This document shows, piece after piece, positions 17,025 to 25,130 of a DNA stretch of 64,000 nucleotides. The notes under the pieces were generated by a model. The model saw only the letters and a list, made by a program, of their open reading frames with translations. It did no database searches and was not told the origin of the DNA. Numbering within the stretch: position 1 is the first letter of the stretch; each line of letters starts with the position of its first letter. The position numbers and the translations under genes were made by a program. The stretch covers positions 1 to 64,000 of the forward strand of contig NZ_CANKYS010000008.1 of assembly GCF_947488025.1 (NCBI RefSeq), read 5' to 3'. This stretch comes from an uncultured Nocardioides sp. (GTDB lineage Bacteria > Actinomycetota > Actinomycetes > Propionibacteriales > Nocardioidaceae).

Positions 17025-17584
17025 CCGAAGGACCCTTCCTCTGGTACCTCAACCGGGCGACCGGGCTGACCCTGCTCGTGCTTCTCAGCGTCAGCACGGT
17101 GCTCGGCGTGCTGGCGATGGGCGGCCGCCCCGGCCAGGGGGTGCCGCGTTTCGTGACCCAGCACGTGCACCGCAACCTCGCGCTGCTGTCCGTGGTGGCG
17201 CTCATCGTGCACGTGGTCTCTGCGGTGCTCGACACCTTCGTCGACATCCGGTGGTGGCAGGCGTTGCTGCCTTTTGGGGCGTCCTACGAACCGCTCTGGC
17301 TCGGCCTCGGCGCCTTGTCGCTGGACCTGATCGGTGTCGTGGTCGTGACCAGCCTGGTCCGGTCGCGGCTGACGCATCGGCGATGGCGCGCAGTGCACGT
17401 CTTCTCCTGGGTTGCCTGGGTCGCGGCGGTCGTGCACACGATCGGCATCGGCACCGACATCCAGCAACGCGCGCTGTGGGCGGTGCTACCGACTGTCGCC
17501 TGCGTGCTCGCCGTCGTGGCCGCACTCGGGCTGCGTCTCGGTCGCTTGCGCAGCGAGCGCGACCTGGTCGGGAGCCCGTCGTGA
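17021..17584 (+). CDS. Ferric-reductase-like transmembrane haem protein
   Basis: A 187-residue polytopic protein of about five to six helices. Histidines suited to b-haem ligation occur in paired helices: H48, H50 and H64 (QHVHRNLALL, LIVHVV) and H119, H126 and H139 (RAVHVFSW, VVHTIGIG). This is the ferric reductase-like domain (FRD/MsrQ/NOX type) without its own flavin domain, so electrons must come from separate proteins, most simply the NuoF-like product and ferredoxin encoded next. Overlaps apbE and the next gene by four bases each. Confidence 0.8.
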   Translation: MTEGPFLWYLNRATGLTLLVLLSVSTVLGVLAMGGRPGQGVPRFVTQHVHRNLALLSVVALIVHVVSAVLDTFVDIRWWQALLPFGASYEPLWLGLGALSLDLIGVVVVTSLVRSRLTHRRWRAVHVFSWVAWVAAVVHTIGIGTDIQQRALWAVLPTVACVLAVVAALGLRLGRLRSERDLVGSPS

Positions 17585-18822
17585 ACTCGCCGGTCCCGTT
17601 TCCCGACGACCTCCACGTGCACCCGGGGCCGGCGTTGCTGTCCGGGATCGCGCAGGGTCCGTCGCTCCCCGCGCACCGCACTCAGTACGGCGTCGTCCCC
17701 AATGTCGACACCCGGACGTTGACCGAGCTGGTCACCGCGGTGGGTCTGCGCGGGCGCGGCGGGGCGGCTTTCCCGTTCGCGATCAAGCTCGGTGCCGTGC
17801 TCGAGCGCGCCGGGAGGACCCGGCGGCCCGTGGTTGTGGTCAACGCCAGCGAGGGTGAGCCGGCCAGCAGCAAGGACACCGCACTGGCCCTCACCCGTCC
17901 CCATCTGGTGCTCGACGGTGCGGTCGCCGCGGCGCAGGCCCTGAGGGCGAACAAGGTGCACGTCGTGCTCCCGGGCGAGCGGCCGTTCGCCGCAGCCGGG
18001 CTGCGGCGCGCGCTCGCCGAGCGGGACGACCCGGTGGAGATCGTGGAGCACACAGCCGAGCCGCGGTTCGTGGCCGGGCAGGCCAAGGCGGTGGTGGAGC
18101 TGATCGAGGGCCGGACCAACCTGCCCGTCACCACGTGGCAGCCGGAGGCAGAGTCGGGGGTGGGTGGCCGGCCGACCCTGCTCTCGAACGCCGAGACCTG
18201 GGCCCACGTGGGGTTGCTGGTGCACGTCGGCGCGACGGCGTACCGGCGCTTCGGCACTTCTGGCGAGCCCGGCACCGCCCTGCTCAGCGTCACGACGCCC
18301 GACGCCGTGCCGCACGTGCACGAGGTGGAGTACGGCGCCCGGATGCGTGACGTACTCCCGCCGTCGGTGGTCGGTGCTCCGGTGCTGTTGGGTGGGTTCC
18401 ACGGTTCGTGGGCTACCTGGGAGACGGTGGCGAGCCTGCGTGTGTCGGTGCCGGGGATGCGGTCGCTGGGCGTCGCGCTCGGCGCTGGGGTCGTGCACGC
18501 GCCGGGGCCGGACGCGTGCCCACTGGCCGTGACCGTGCGGATCACCGACTACCTCGCCTCCCAGAGCGCGCGCAGGTGCGGCCCGTGCCTCAACGGGCTG
18601 CCCGCGCTCGCCCTGTCCCTGCACCGGGTGCTCGACGGGTCGGGCACACGCAGCCGGGTGGAGGAGCTCGCTTCGCTCGTCGTACGCCGGGGAGCATGCG
18701 CTCATCCGGACGGCACCGTGCGGCTGGTGAGGTCGTTGTTCGCGGCGCTGCCCGGCGAGATCCTGGCCCACGCGGCGGGCGGCTGCCTGGCCGCGGACCG
18801 CTCGCGAAGGCTGGCGTCGTGA
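17581..18822 (+). CDS. NuoF-like NADH-dependent flavoprotein with altered Fe-S motif
   Basis: A 413-residue relative of the 51-kDa (NuoF) subunit of complex I. FMN/NADH motifs are visible: GLRGRGGAAFPFAIKL near 55-70 and NASEGEPASSKD near 88-99; NAETWAHV and an SLBB-like segment follow. The cluster region has C333 and C336 (RRCGPC), C373 (RGACAHPDG) and C402 (AAGGC); the first cysteine of the usual CxxCxxC is Ala. No NuoE or NuoG is nearby. It probably oxidises NADH and feeds the adjacent ferredoxin and haem membrane protein. GTG start overlaps the upstream stop. Confidence 0.82.
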   Translation: MNSPVPFPDDLHVHPGPALLSGIAQGPSLPAHRTQYGVVPNVDTRTLTELVTAVGLRGRGGAAFPFAIKLGAVLERAGRTRRPVVVVNASEGEPASSKDTALALTRPHLVLDGAVAAAQALRANKVHVVLPGERPFAAAGLRRALAERDDPVEIVEHTAEPRFVAGQAKAVVELIEGRTNLPVTTWQPEAESGVGGRPTLLSNAETWAHVGLLVHVGATAYRRFGTSGEPGTALLSVTTPDAVPHVHEVEYGARMRDVLPPSVVGAPVLLGGFHGSWATWETVASLRVSVPGMRSLGVALGAGVVHAPGPDACPLAVTVRITDYLASQSARRCGPCLNGLPALALSLHRVLDGSGTRSRVEELASLVVRRGACAHPDGTVRLVRSLFAALPGEILAHAAGGCLAADRSRRLAS

Positions 18823-19013
18823 GCCACCAGCTGCGCGTCGACTGGCCCGCCTGCAAGGGCCGCGGCCTGTGTCACGAGCTGCTGCCCGAGATCGTGGACC
18901 TCGACGAGTGGGGCTATCCGATCGTCACCGGGCCGATCACCGACGACCTGCGCCCCGACGCCGCCTCAGCGGTCCGGGCCTGCCCGCGACTGGCGCTTCG
19001 GATCGTCGATTGA
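18819..19013 (+). CDS. Three-cysteine ferredoxin ([3Fe-4S] type)
   Basis: A 64-residue ferredoxin with C12, C18 and C55 (ACKGRGLC and VRACPRLAL), the C-x5-C...CP pattern of single-cluster [3Fe-4S] actinobacterial ferredoxins. The GTG start overlaps the NuoF-like stop, so the two are translationally coupled. Role inferred: one-electron carrier between the flavoprotein and the haem membrane protein, or an export of electrons to other enzymes. It is the last gene of the operon. Confidence 0.85.
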   Translation: MSHQLRVDWPACKGRGLCHELLPEIVDLDEWGYPIVTGPITDDLRPDAASAVRACPRLALRIVD

Positions 19014-19072
19014 CTTTTGTCCTTCGCGCTGCGACCCGTCGACTGATCGCGCTCCGAGCCCACAGGCTCTGC

Positions 19073-19450
19073 TCAGTCCCCGGACACGAGGACGGCGACT
19101 ACCAGCGCGGTGCGCGCGAGTCCCAGCAGGGGTCCGAACGGCAGGGCGAAGCCGATCCAGAACACGAGCTCGACCGGTAGCAGGGCCAGCGCCAGCCACG
19201 GCGCGGCTGCGGTGTCGCGCCAGAGCAGCACACCCACCGCCACCTCGGCGGCGCACACGGCCACGAAGCCGAGGAGCAGCGGGAGGCTGGTCGGGAGTCC
19301 CCAGCGCTCGAAGGGCCCGCCGCCGTAGGTCGGGAAGCCGAGGAACCTCCATACCTCGCCGTTCCGCGCGTAGCACCACGCGCCGTAGGAGCCCGGTAGC
19401 CCGAAGCCCAGCCCGAGCACGAGGGAGCAAACGGCGGCCGCTCTGGTCAT
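19073..19450 (-). CDS. Four-helix membrane protein, unknown function
   Basis: 125 residues with about four hydrophobic helices (start MTRAAAVCSLVLGLGF, then GLPTSLPLLLGFVAVC, LALALLPVELVFW and LLGLARTALVVAVLV). A conserved-looking loop carries NGEVWRFLGFPTYGGGPFE. No named family recognised. It is convergent with the ferredoxin gene and lies downstream of the hemerythrin gene on the same strand. Confidence 0.6.
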   Translation of the reverse strand: MTRAAAVCSLVLGLGFGLPGSYGAWCYARNGEVWRFLGFPTYGGGPFERWGLPTSLPLLLGFVAVCAAEVAVGVLLWRDTAAAPWLALALLPVELVFWIGFALPFGPLLGLARTALVVAVLVSGD

Positions 19451-19474
19451 GGCCTGGTCACGGCGTCCCCCGGT

Positions 19475-20134
19475 TCACACGACCTGCAGGCCGCGGACCG
19501 GCGTGATGTACCTGTGGTACTTGCGCTTGCCGATCAACCGCCACAGCACCTTGACCGGCGCCGGCAGGTCGCCGAAGAACGTCGCTGCCTCCTCGGGTGT
19601 CGCGACCTCGACCAACTGACCCATGGCGATCCACCGCTGGGCCGGTGTGAACTTCTCGAAGCCGCGCTCCCCGACCTCCTGCCACTCGGTCTCGGTGAGG
19701 TGCCGGTCGATCAAGGGCACGACGACCTGCTCCTCCTCGTCGAGGTGTCCTTCGAGGACGACCAAGAACTCGACGATGCGGTCGGCGAGCGCCGAGGACG
19801 TCGCCGAGGTCGGTTCCGAGTGCCACACCTGGGTCGCCGCGCGCACCTCGGCGACCGACACGTCGATCTGCTGGTGCTGCTCCTCCATCCGCTCCACCAG
19901 AGGCGCGTCGAGACCCGCGCGGTCGAGCAGCTTCGGCCAGATGAGGTCGTCCTCGGTGGTGTGGTGCATGTGCAGTTCGTCGAGCAGGAATCCGAGGTGG
20001 TCGGAGATCGCAGCCACACGCGTGGCGTCGTGTGCTGGCACCTCCTGTACCAGCGTCCGGACCTCGGCGAACTGGCGCCGGAAGATCCGGTGGATGATGG
20101 GCATCTCCCGGGCCGCCGCTCGTCCTGTGCTCAC
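19475..20134 (-). CDS. Hemerythrin-domain protein
   Basis: A 219-residue four-helix protein with the spaced ligands of a hemerythrin di-iron site: H15 (MPIIHRIF), H46 (SDHLGFLL), H55-H58 with E61 (ELHMHHTTEDD), H87 (EEQHQQID) and a late HLDEEEQ. Such proteins sense or bind O2, NO or iron. The C-terminal third is a family-specific extension. It starts with GTG and overlaps the upstream SRPBCC gene by four bases, so they are co-expressed. Confidence 0.85.
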   Translation of the reverse strand: MSTGRAAAREMPIIHRIFRRQFAEVRTLVQEVPAHDATRVAAISDHLGFLLDELHMHHTTEDDLIWPKLLDRAGLDAPLVERMEEQHQQIDVSVAEVRAATQVWHSEPTSATSSALADRIVEFLVVLEGHLDEEEQVVVPLIDRHLTETEWQEVGERGFEKFTPAQRWIAMGQLVEVATPEEAATFFGDLPAPVKVLWRLIGKRKYHRYITPVRGLQVV

Positions 20135-20568
20135 GTCTCACTCCTCCCTCGCTCCAGGGCCCGTCGCAGGTGGGTCATGTTGGCCTTCTCCTGCCGGCGC
20201 GCCATCACCAGGAACACCGGGAACAGCACTCGGAACCACCCGCGCGGGCGCGCATCGAACCGAACACTGAGCCGCGACCCACCCTCGGCTGGCTCCACGA
20301 CGCCGGTGAAGGTGACGGCGATCGGCCCACCGTTGTCGTGGACCCAGCGGCGTGGACGCTCGAACTCCAGGCACGTGACCTCGATCGCCGATGGGGCTCC
20401 CTTCCAGCGGGCCAGGAACTTTGTGCCGACACCGATCGGGCCGTCCGTCAGCTTCTCCATCGACACCGCCCTGGGGTTCCACTCGAGCTCGTTGCGGAGG
20501 TCGACGCAGTAGTCGAAGAGCTCCTCCTGCGTGCATGCGACCGTGGCCTGGTTCTCGATGACGGTCAC
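20131..20568 (-). CDS. SRPBCC-family (START-like) protein
   Basis: 145 residues with a helix-grip fold signature: TQEELFDYCVDLRNELEWNPRA at the start, central strands, and a long amphipathic C-terminal helix (VMARRQEKANMTHLRRALERG). Members bind hydrophobic ligands or act as polyketide-type cyclases; the substrate cannot be told. The GTG at 20568 is chosen because GGGAG lies eight to nine bases upstream and the fold begins there; the frame is open to 20703 without domain content. Confidence 0.75.
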   Translation of the reverse strand: MTVIENQATVACTQEELFDYCVDLRNELEWNPRAVSMEKLTDGPIGVGTKFLARWKGAPSAIEVTCLEFERPRRWVHDNGGPIAVTFTGVVEPAEGGSRLSVRFDARPRGWFRVLFPVFLVMARRQEKANMTHLRRALERGRSET

Positions 20569-20752
20569 GCGGCGCTCCCTGTTCGTAGTGCTGTGTTGCG
20601 ATCGCCCGCGTGCATCACGGCCGTCACGAACAGCAGCGGCCCCGGCCCACCCGAGGGATGGGGTGACTTCACGCGATGGCCTCGATCGGTATCGATTACG
20701 CAACCCGTGACCAAGCTCTCCGGTGCGGGATCGAAGCCGACAGCGGGGCTGC

Positions 20753-21388
20753 TCACTGCCGGTCGGCCTTCCACAACGCGTAGCCCAAGGCCGCGAAGAG
20801 CATCATCCAGACCGTGATGGCCAGGCGCGCAAGGACGAACGGACCTAGCAACGCAGGCATCATCGGCACGAACACGAAGATGCCGGCGACCAGCACCACG
20901 AGCCCGCGCCAGCCAGACCACCGTCCCCCGCGACGGACCGCGCTACCGGCCAGGATCAGACCCACACCCACCGCCACGCTGGACACCCCGTACAGCACGT
21001 CGAGTAGGCCGGTGCCGTCACCGGGATAGGTCGAGTTGCGTGCCGTGATCGCGACCAGTTCGGTGACCGCAAGCAGCGCCATGCCGAAGACCGCGAGGCC
21101 GACACCCCAGCGGGTGCTCCGGCCCGGCGCCATGACCTCCGCCCAGACGAGAGCCGCGATCCCGGCCAGCAGCCCCAGGTGCTGGACGAAGAACCAGACC
21201 TGAAGGACGGTGAAGCCGCCGGCGGTGAGCGGATAGCTGAACATATCCTTGGACACCTGCCCCGGGTACACCGCCAAGAAGATGCCGCTCGCGGCCCCCA
21301 GGATTCCGGCCGCCAGACAAACAGCACCGGCCGATCTTACCCAGGCCACGGAGGTAGCAGCCGACGTCTCCGTCCTCACCTGACTCAT
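20753..21388 (-). CDS. Membrane protein divergent from MarR gene
   Basis: A 211-residue, six-helix protein resembling DUF4386-type proteins in layout: helix one near 15-40, a loop with YPGQVSKDMFSYPLT, then five further helices. No catalytic motif. The ATG at 21388 (MSQVRTETSAATSV) is preferred over an open extension to 21439, since the extension would cover the divergent promoter. It is probably the target of the divergent MarR regulator. Confidence 0.65.
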   Translation of the reverse strand: MSQVRTETSAATSVAWVRSAGAVCLAAGILGAASGIFLAVYPGQVSKDMFSYPLTAGGFTVLQVWFFVQHLGLLAGIAALVWAEVMAPGRSTRWGVGLAVFGMALLAVTELVAITARNSTYPGDGTGLLDVLYGVSSVAVGVGLILAGSAVRRGGRWSGWRGLVVLVAGIFVFVPMMPALLGPFVLARLAITVWMMLFAALGYALWKADRQ

Positions 21389-21442
21389 CGCGATCACTTC
21401 TCTCGTCCCGGGCAGCCACCATGCCCACGTCGCTCGCATTTG

Positions 21443-21457
21443 TTCAGGTAACCTGAA
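21443..21457. promoter_or_regulatory. Perfect 15-bp palindrome, likely MarR operator
   Basis: TTCAGGT-A-ACCTGAA has 7-base perfect arms in the 105-base gap between the membrane protein and marR. Shape and position match MarR-family operators. It lies 36 bases before the marR start, so autoregulation and control of the divergent gene are both likely. Confidence 0.7.
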
Positions 21458-21493
21458 TACTCTCAGGCACGGGAGTTGTCAATGGAGGAACCG

Positions 21494-21907
21494 ATGAACA
21501 CGGTCTCGATGCTGGGCCAGGCCTACAGCCTGCTCGGCTTCCAGATCGTCGACGGTGTGGTCGGTGCCGGCTATCCGCAAAAGCCCAAGCACTCCGCCGT
21601 GTTCGCCCAGATCTCTCCCGACGGTTCGCGACTCACCGAGCTCGCACGCAAGGCCAACATGACCCCTCAGTCCATGGCCGAACTGGTCGACGAGCTGGTC
21701 GACATGGGATACGTCGTGCGTCGTCCCGACCCCCACGACGGCAGGGCCAAGCTCATCGTGCTCACCAAGCGCGGCCGCGACGCGGTGGCGGCCGGGCGTC
21801 AGACCATCGAGGGCATCGAGGAGCAAGTGACCCAGATCCTGGGCGAGCGCGGACACCGGGAGCTCCGACGGCTGCTGTCGAAGCTGCTCAACCCTACGGA
21901 CGATTGA
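21494..21907 (+). CDS. MarR-family transcriptional regulator
   Basis: A 137-residue winged-helix regulator. The DNA-binding part reads LTELARKANMTPQSMAELVDEL, with the wing RRPDPHDGRAKLIVLT typical of MarR. The ATG at 21494 has GGAGG at 21484-21488, five bases upstream, favouring it over ATG 21482. The ligand is unknown. A decayed transposase follows directly. Confidence 0.9.
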   Translation: MNTVSMLGQAYSLLGFQIVDGVVGAGYPQKPKHSAVFAQISPDGSRLTELARKANMTPQSMAELVDELVDMGYVVRRPDPHDGRAKLIVLTKRGRDAVAAGRQTIEGIEEQVTQILGERGHRELRRLLSKLLNPTDD

Positions 21908-22099
21908 CCCGGAGGTGCTGGCGGTTCGGCTCGCCTCACGGTACGAGGCAACCTTGCAGAGGCTTGGCGGTTCAACCCAGTGGGCATCGTCGTCGTCGTC
22001 GCGGCAGCCGCCGTGGTTGCGCGAGCAGCACTAGCGGACTCGACGAACAGCTCGTTAGCGAGCATGTAGCAGGTCACCTGCCCTCGAGCCCCAGGCTCT

Positions 22100-22410
22100 T
22101 CACCGGCAAGACCATCGGCTCCTTCATCGGGCTCGTACCCAGCAAGTCGCCCTCGGGACAGTCGCGGATCCAAGGATCGATCACCAAGACCGGGAACACC
22201 CACCTGCGTCGGCTGTGGTCGAGTCGGCCTGGCATCACCGGCCCGCCCACGGATCGGGAAGACCATGCGGGACCGGTGGGAGTTGGCTCGCCCCGCTGCG
22301 AGGGGCCCGCGACGCCAAGCGAACCGGCGGCTCAACCACCGCTACATGGGAAGCCGCTACATCTCAGTTGCAGGATGGATGAACGTGGGGCCCGGCATGG
22401 GAAGCGTGCT
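22100..22410 (+). pseudogene. Decayed IS110-family transposase, C-terminal fragment
   Basis: The 665-base gap 21908-22572 holds no intact gene. Within it, one frame reads SFIGLVPSKSPSGQSRIQG then SITKTGNTHLRRLW, the hallmark of the IS110 C-terminal (Transposase_20) domain. It continues after frame changes as MRDRWELARPAARG and RRQANRRLNHRYM in other frames. The N-terminal DEDD domain is absent. So this is an old insertion with frameshifts and 5' loss. The bases on either side show nothing recognisable. Confidence 0.75.
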
Positions 22411-22572
22411 CAGCGCCGGACGAGGCGACGCCGCTGAACTGCCTCCCTGACCGACGATCCCGCTGGAGTCGTCCGGCTGGCACTCGTGACCACACGTGGG
22501 ACGTACGGTCGGAAGTCCTCGACATTTGCGCTGCCAGACGGGGCCTTGTTGGGCAGCCCGTCGCTGAGTACG

Positions 22573-23184
22573 TCAGCGCCCGCGTCCGGGCGGGCCCGAT
22601 CGCAGCGCCTCGGCGAGCAGCGCCAGCGCAGACCAGCGCATCTGGACGCGGGCCTCCTCGCGCGAGAAGCCCGCTACGTCGACGAGCCACACGAGCGACT
22701 CGATGCCGCCCGCGGCGCGCACGGCGCACGCCAGACGTCGTCGCTCCTCCGCCGACCACGTGTCGGCCAGCGGCTCGAGCGCCTGCTCGACCCAGCCGAT
22801 GACGCGGCCCTGACGCAGGGGCAGTGCGGCGCGGCGCTCGTCGCTGATGGTCGGGTCCAGCGAGAGGCGCAGCATCGTCCGCTGCTGGTCCTCGGACCCG
22901 AAAAGGCCCTCCAGGTAGCGGTCGAGCACCACCTCCAGCCTGGCGACGGGGCCGTCGGGTGCGTCCTCGTCGAGGAGCGTGGTCGTCGCGACCTCGGGAT
23001 GGGCGGCGACGAGCAGGTCGGCCTGGTTGGCAAAGTAGCGATAGGCCGTGGTGCGCGAGACGTCCGCTCGAGCAGCGGCCTCCTCGACCGTGGGGGTCAG
23101 CCCCTCGGTCACGAGCTCGCGGGCGGCGGCGATCAGGGCGGCGTGCGTACGACGTCTGGTCCTGGACAGCTCGGGGGTTGACAC
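22573..23184 (-). CDS. TetR/AcrR-family regulator
   Basis: 203 residues with an N-terminal TetR helix-turn-helix (HAALIAAARELVTEG, VEEAAARADVSRTTAYRYFANQADLL) and an all-helical ligand-binding domain. The GTG at 23184 (VSTPELSRTRRR) places the DNA-binding domain at the normal distance; the frame is open far upstream but would run through the divergent promoter and cupin gene. Probably represses the divergent cupin gene and itself. Confidence 0.88.
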   Translation of the reverse strand: MSTPELSRTRRRTHAALIAAARELVTEGLTPTVEEAAARADVSRTTAYRYFANQADLLVAAHPEVATTTLLDEDAPDGPVARLEVVLDRYLEGLFGSEDQQRTMLRLSLDPTISDERRAALPLRQGRVIGWVEQALEPLADTWSAEERRRLACAVRAAGGIESLVWLVDVAGFSREEARVQMRWSALALLAEALRSGPPGRGR

Positions 23185-23187
23185 AGC

Positions 23188-23232
23188 AGGAATGGTACTG
23201 CAATCTCTTTTTGGTACTCGTGTCCCATTCCT
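23188..23232. promoter_or_regulatory. Inverted repeat AGGAATGG / CCATTCCT plus GGTACT direct repeats
   Basis: The 66-base divergent gap between the tetR and cupin genes holds perfect 8-base inverted arms at 23188-23195 and 23225-23232, and two GGTACT copies at 23194 and 23213, 19 bases apart. These are the best candidates for TetR operator and promoter elements. The right arm abuts the cupin ribosome-binding AGGAGA. Confidence 0.5.
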
Positions 23233-23250
23233 AGGAGAAGCCATGACCAC

Positions 23251-23721
23251 ATGACCGCGCACCCCTTGGTCCGCAACGTCGAGGACGCCGAGCGGCGGTG
23301 GTTCTACGGTGGTGCGGAGCAGACCTGGCTCGCCAAAGCAGGGGACACGGCCGGGTCGTTCCTCCTCGCAACGACCGTCATGGTGAAGGACAAGGTGACG
23401 CCGCTCCACACCCATCCTGCGGACGAGTCCATGGTCGTCATGGAGGGCGAGCTGCTGGTCCACCTCGACGGCGGGCAGCACCCCCTCCGCGCGGGCGGGT
23501 TCAGCCTCGCTCCGGCCGGCGTCCCGCACGCCTTCAAGGTCGTCTCGGAGTCGGCCACGGTGCTGTTCCTGCACACCCCCGGCACCTGCGAGGCGTTCTA
23601 CCTCGGGGCCAGCACTCCCCTTGCGCCCGGCGAGACCACGGGCCCCGTGGACATGAGCAGGATCATGGAGTCAGGACGGCTCAACGGAGGGTTCGAACTC
23701 GTCGGGCCGCCGCCCTTCTGA
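23251..23721 (+). CDS. Cupin-domain protein
   Basis: 156 residues with a single cupin barrel. The metal-binding motif is visible as TPLHTHPADESMVVMEGEL, and the second motif around AGGFSLAPAGVPHAFKV. Related proteins include quercetin-dioxygenase-like cupins, but the substrate is not known. The ATG at 23251 gives the full barrel; an upstream ATG at 23243 reads only two codons before a stop. Confidence 0.8.
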   Translation: MTAHPLVRNVEDAERRWFYGGAEQTWLAKAGDTAGSFLLATTVMVKDKVTPLHTHPADESMVVMEGELLVHLDGGQHPLRAGGFSLAPAGVPHAFKVVSESATVLFLHTPGTCEAFYLGASTPLAPGETTGPVDMSRIMESGRLNGGFELVGPPPF

Positions 23722-23896
23722 GCCGACCCACTAAGAAGGCGACCGAAATCCAGATCAATCCAGGCGGGTCGCCGAGCCCTGGGCGCGCGGGCTCCGACCC
23801 AGGATCGGGCGCTCTGTCCGCAAAGCGAGCCCAGAGCGAGCCAGAAGGCGCCATCAGTAGCACTGGCGGAGGCCAACAGTATCGTCGCGAATCGCG

Positions 23897-25120
23897 TCAC
23901 CGCAGGCCCGAGTCGCCTTTCACAAGAAGCGCGACGCACTCCAGATGGAAAGTCATCGGGAAGAGGTCGAAGGCCCGGATGGCCGTGAGCTCGTAGTCGT
24001 GCTCGGCGAAGATCGCGACGTCACGCCCGAGCGCGGCGGGGTCGCAGGCGACGTACGCCACGGCGCGGGGGCGCCGGTCGACCACCTGCTCCACGACGGC
24101 GCGCTTGGCGCCCTCGCGGGGCGGGTCGAGCACGACGAGGTCGAACGGCTCGTCCAGGCCCGAGCGCAGCACCCGGTCGGTCGGGCCGCACTCGACGACG
24201 GCGCCCCTCAGCGCCGACAGGTTGGCGCGGGCGTGGGTGCACGCGGTCCGGTCCGCCTCGACGGCGACCACCCGGGCGCCGGTGGCCTCCCCCACGAACC
24301 GGGCGAACAGCCCGACGCCTGCGTAGAGGTCGAGGGCGCGCTCCCCGGGGCGAGGGGCGAGCAGCTCGAGGACGGTCTCGACGAGCACGCGCGGGGCCTC
24401 GGGGTGCACCTGCCAGAAGCCGTCGGAGGCGACGGAGAACGGGTGCGTGTCGGCGCCGACCGTGACCTCGTGGGTGACGGGGTCTCGTGACGGGCGTGGT
24501 GTGCCCCCCTCGACCAGCGGTTCGTCGACCGCGTCGCCGGGTCGCGCACCCTCGGCGGCGATGAGGCAGTCGTCGACCCGGACGAGGTCGTGGGAGCGGT
24601 GCGCCCGCATCGCCGGACGGCCGTCCGGACCGATGGCGTAGCGCTGACGGCTGCGCCACCGCAGGCCGTCGTCGGGGCGTCCTGGGACGGGCACCGGCTC
24701 GACCTGCAGCCCGGCCAGGAGGTCGGAGGCCGGGTCGAGGCGCCCGAGGCGGACGAGCTGTTCGCGCACCACAGCGGTCTTGAGGTCGCGCTGGGCCGGC
24801 AGCGCGACGTGCTGGAAGTCGCAGCCGCCGCACAGGCCCGGGCCGGCGTAGGGGCACGGTGCCTCGACCCGGTCGGCCGACGCGGTCGCCACCTCCACCG
24901 CGTCGCCGCGCCAGAAGCGGTCGCCGTCGGTGCCCTCGGTGATCTCGACGACCACCCGCTCCCCGGGCAGGGCATGGCGCACGAACACCACCCGCGACTC
25001 GGGCTCGGGCAGCCGCGCGACGCAGTGCCCGCCGTGGGCGACGGGTCCCACCTCGACCTCGAAGCGCTCCCCCACCCTCGAGCGGCCGCGGGCACGGCGG
25101 GCGCGGTTCTGGCGGCTCAT
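23897..25120 (-). CDS. TRAM-domain m5U RNA methyltransferase (TrmA/RlmD family)
   Basis: 407 residues. An N-terminal TRAM domain for RNA binding (about 15-75) is followed by a [4Fe-4S] motif CPYAGPGLCGGCDFQH, then a SAM-dependent domain with DLYAGVGLFARF, LDPPREGAKR and the catalytic-Cys motif VAYVACDPAALGRD. This family makes 5-methyluridine in rRNA or tRNA; the exact target cannot be told. It follows the APC permease gene by 10 bases. The same pairing occurs in mycobacteria beside ceoBC. Confidence 0.9.
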   Translation of the reverse strand: MSRQNRARRARGRSRVGERFEVEVGPVAHGGHCVARLPEPESRVVFVRHALPGERVVVEITEGTDGDRFWRGDAVEVATASADRVEAPCPYAGPGLCGGCDFQHVALPAQRDLKTAVVREQLVRLGRLDPASDLLAGLQVEPVPVPGRPDDGLRWRSRQRYAIGPDGRPAMRAHRSHDLVRVDDCLIAAEGARPGDAVDEPLVEGGTPRPSRDPVTHEVTVGADTHPFSVASDGFWQVHPEAPRVLVETVLELLAPRPGERALDLYAGVGLFARFVGEATGARVVAVEADRTACTHARANLSALRGAVVECGPTDRVLRSGLDEPFDLVVLDPPREGAKRAVVEQVVDRRPRAVAYVACDPAALGRDVAIFAEHDYELTAIRAFDLFPMTFHLECVALLVKGDSGLR

Positions 25121-25130
25121 CGTGGGGTGG

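Noticed and set aside
20569-20752. Upstream extension of the SRPBCC gene or a small separate gene
   Set aside because: The extra residues have no family match, and the GTG at 20568 has a good ribosome site. The rest looks intergenic.
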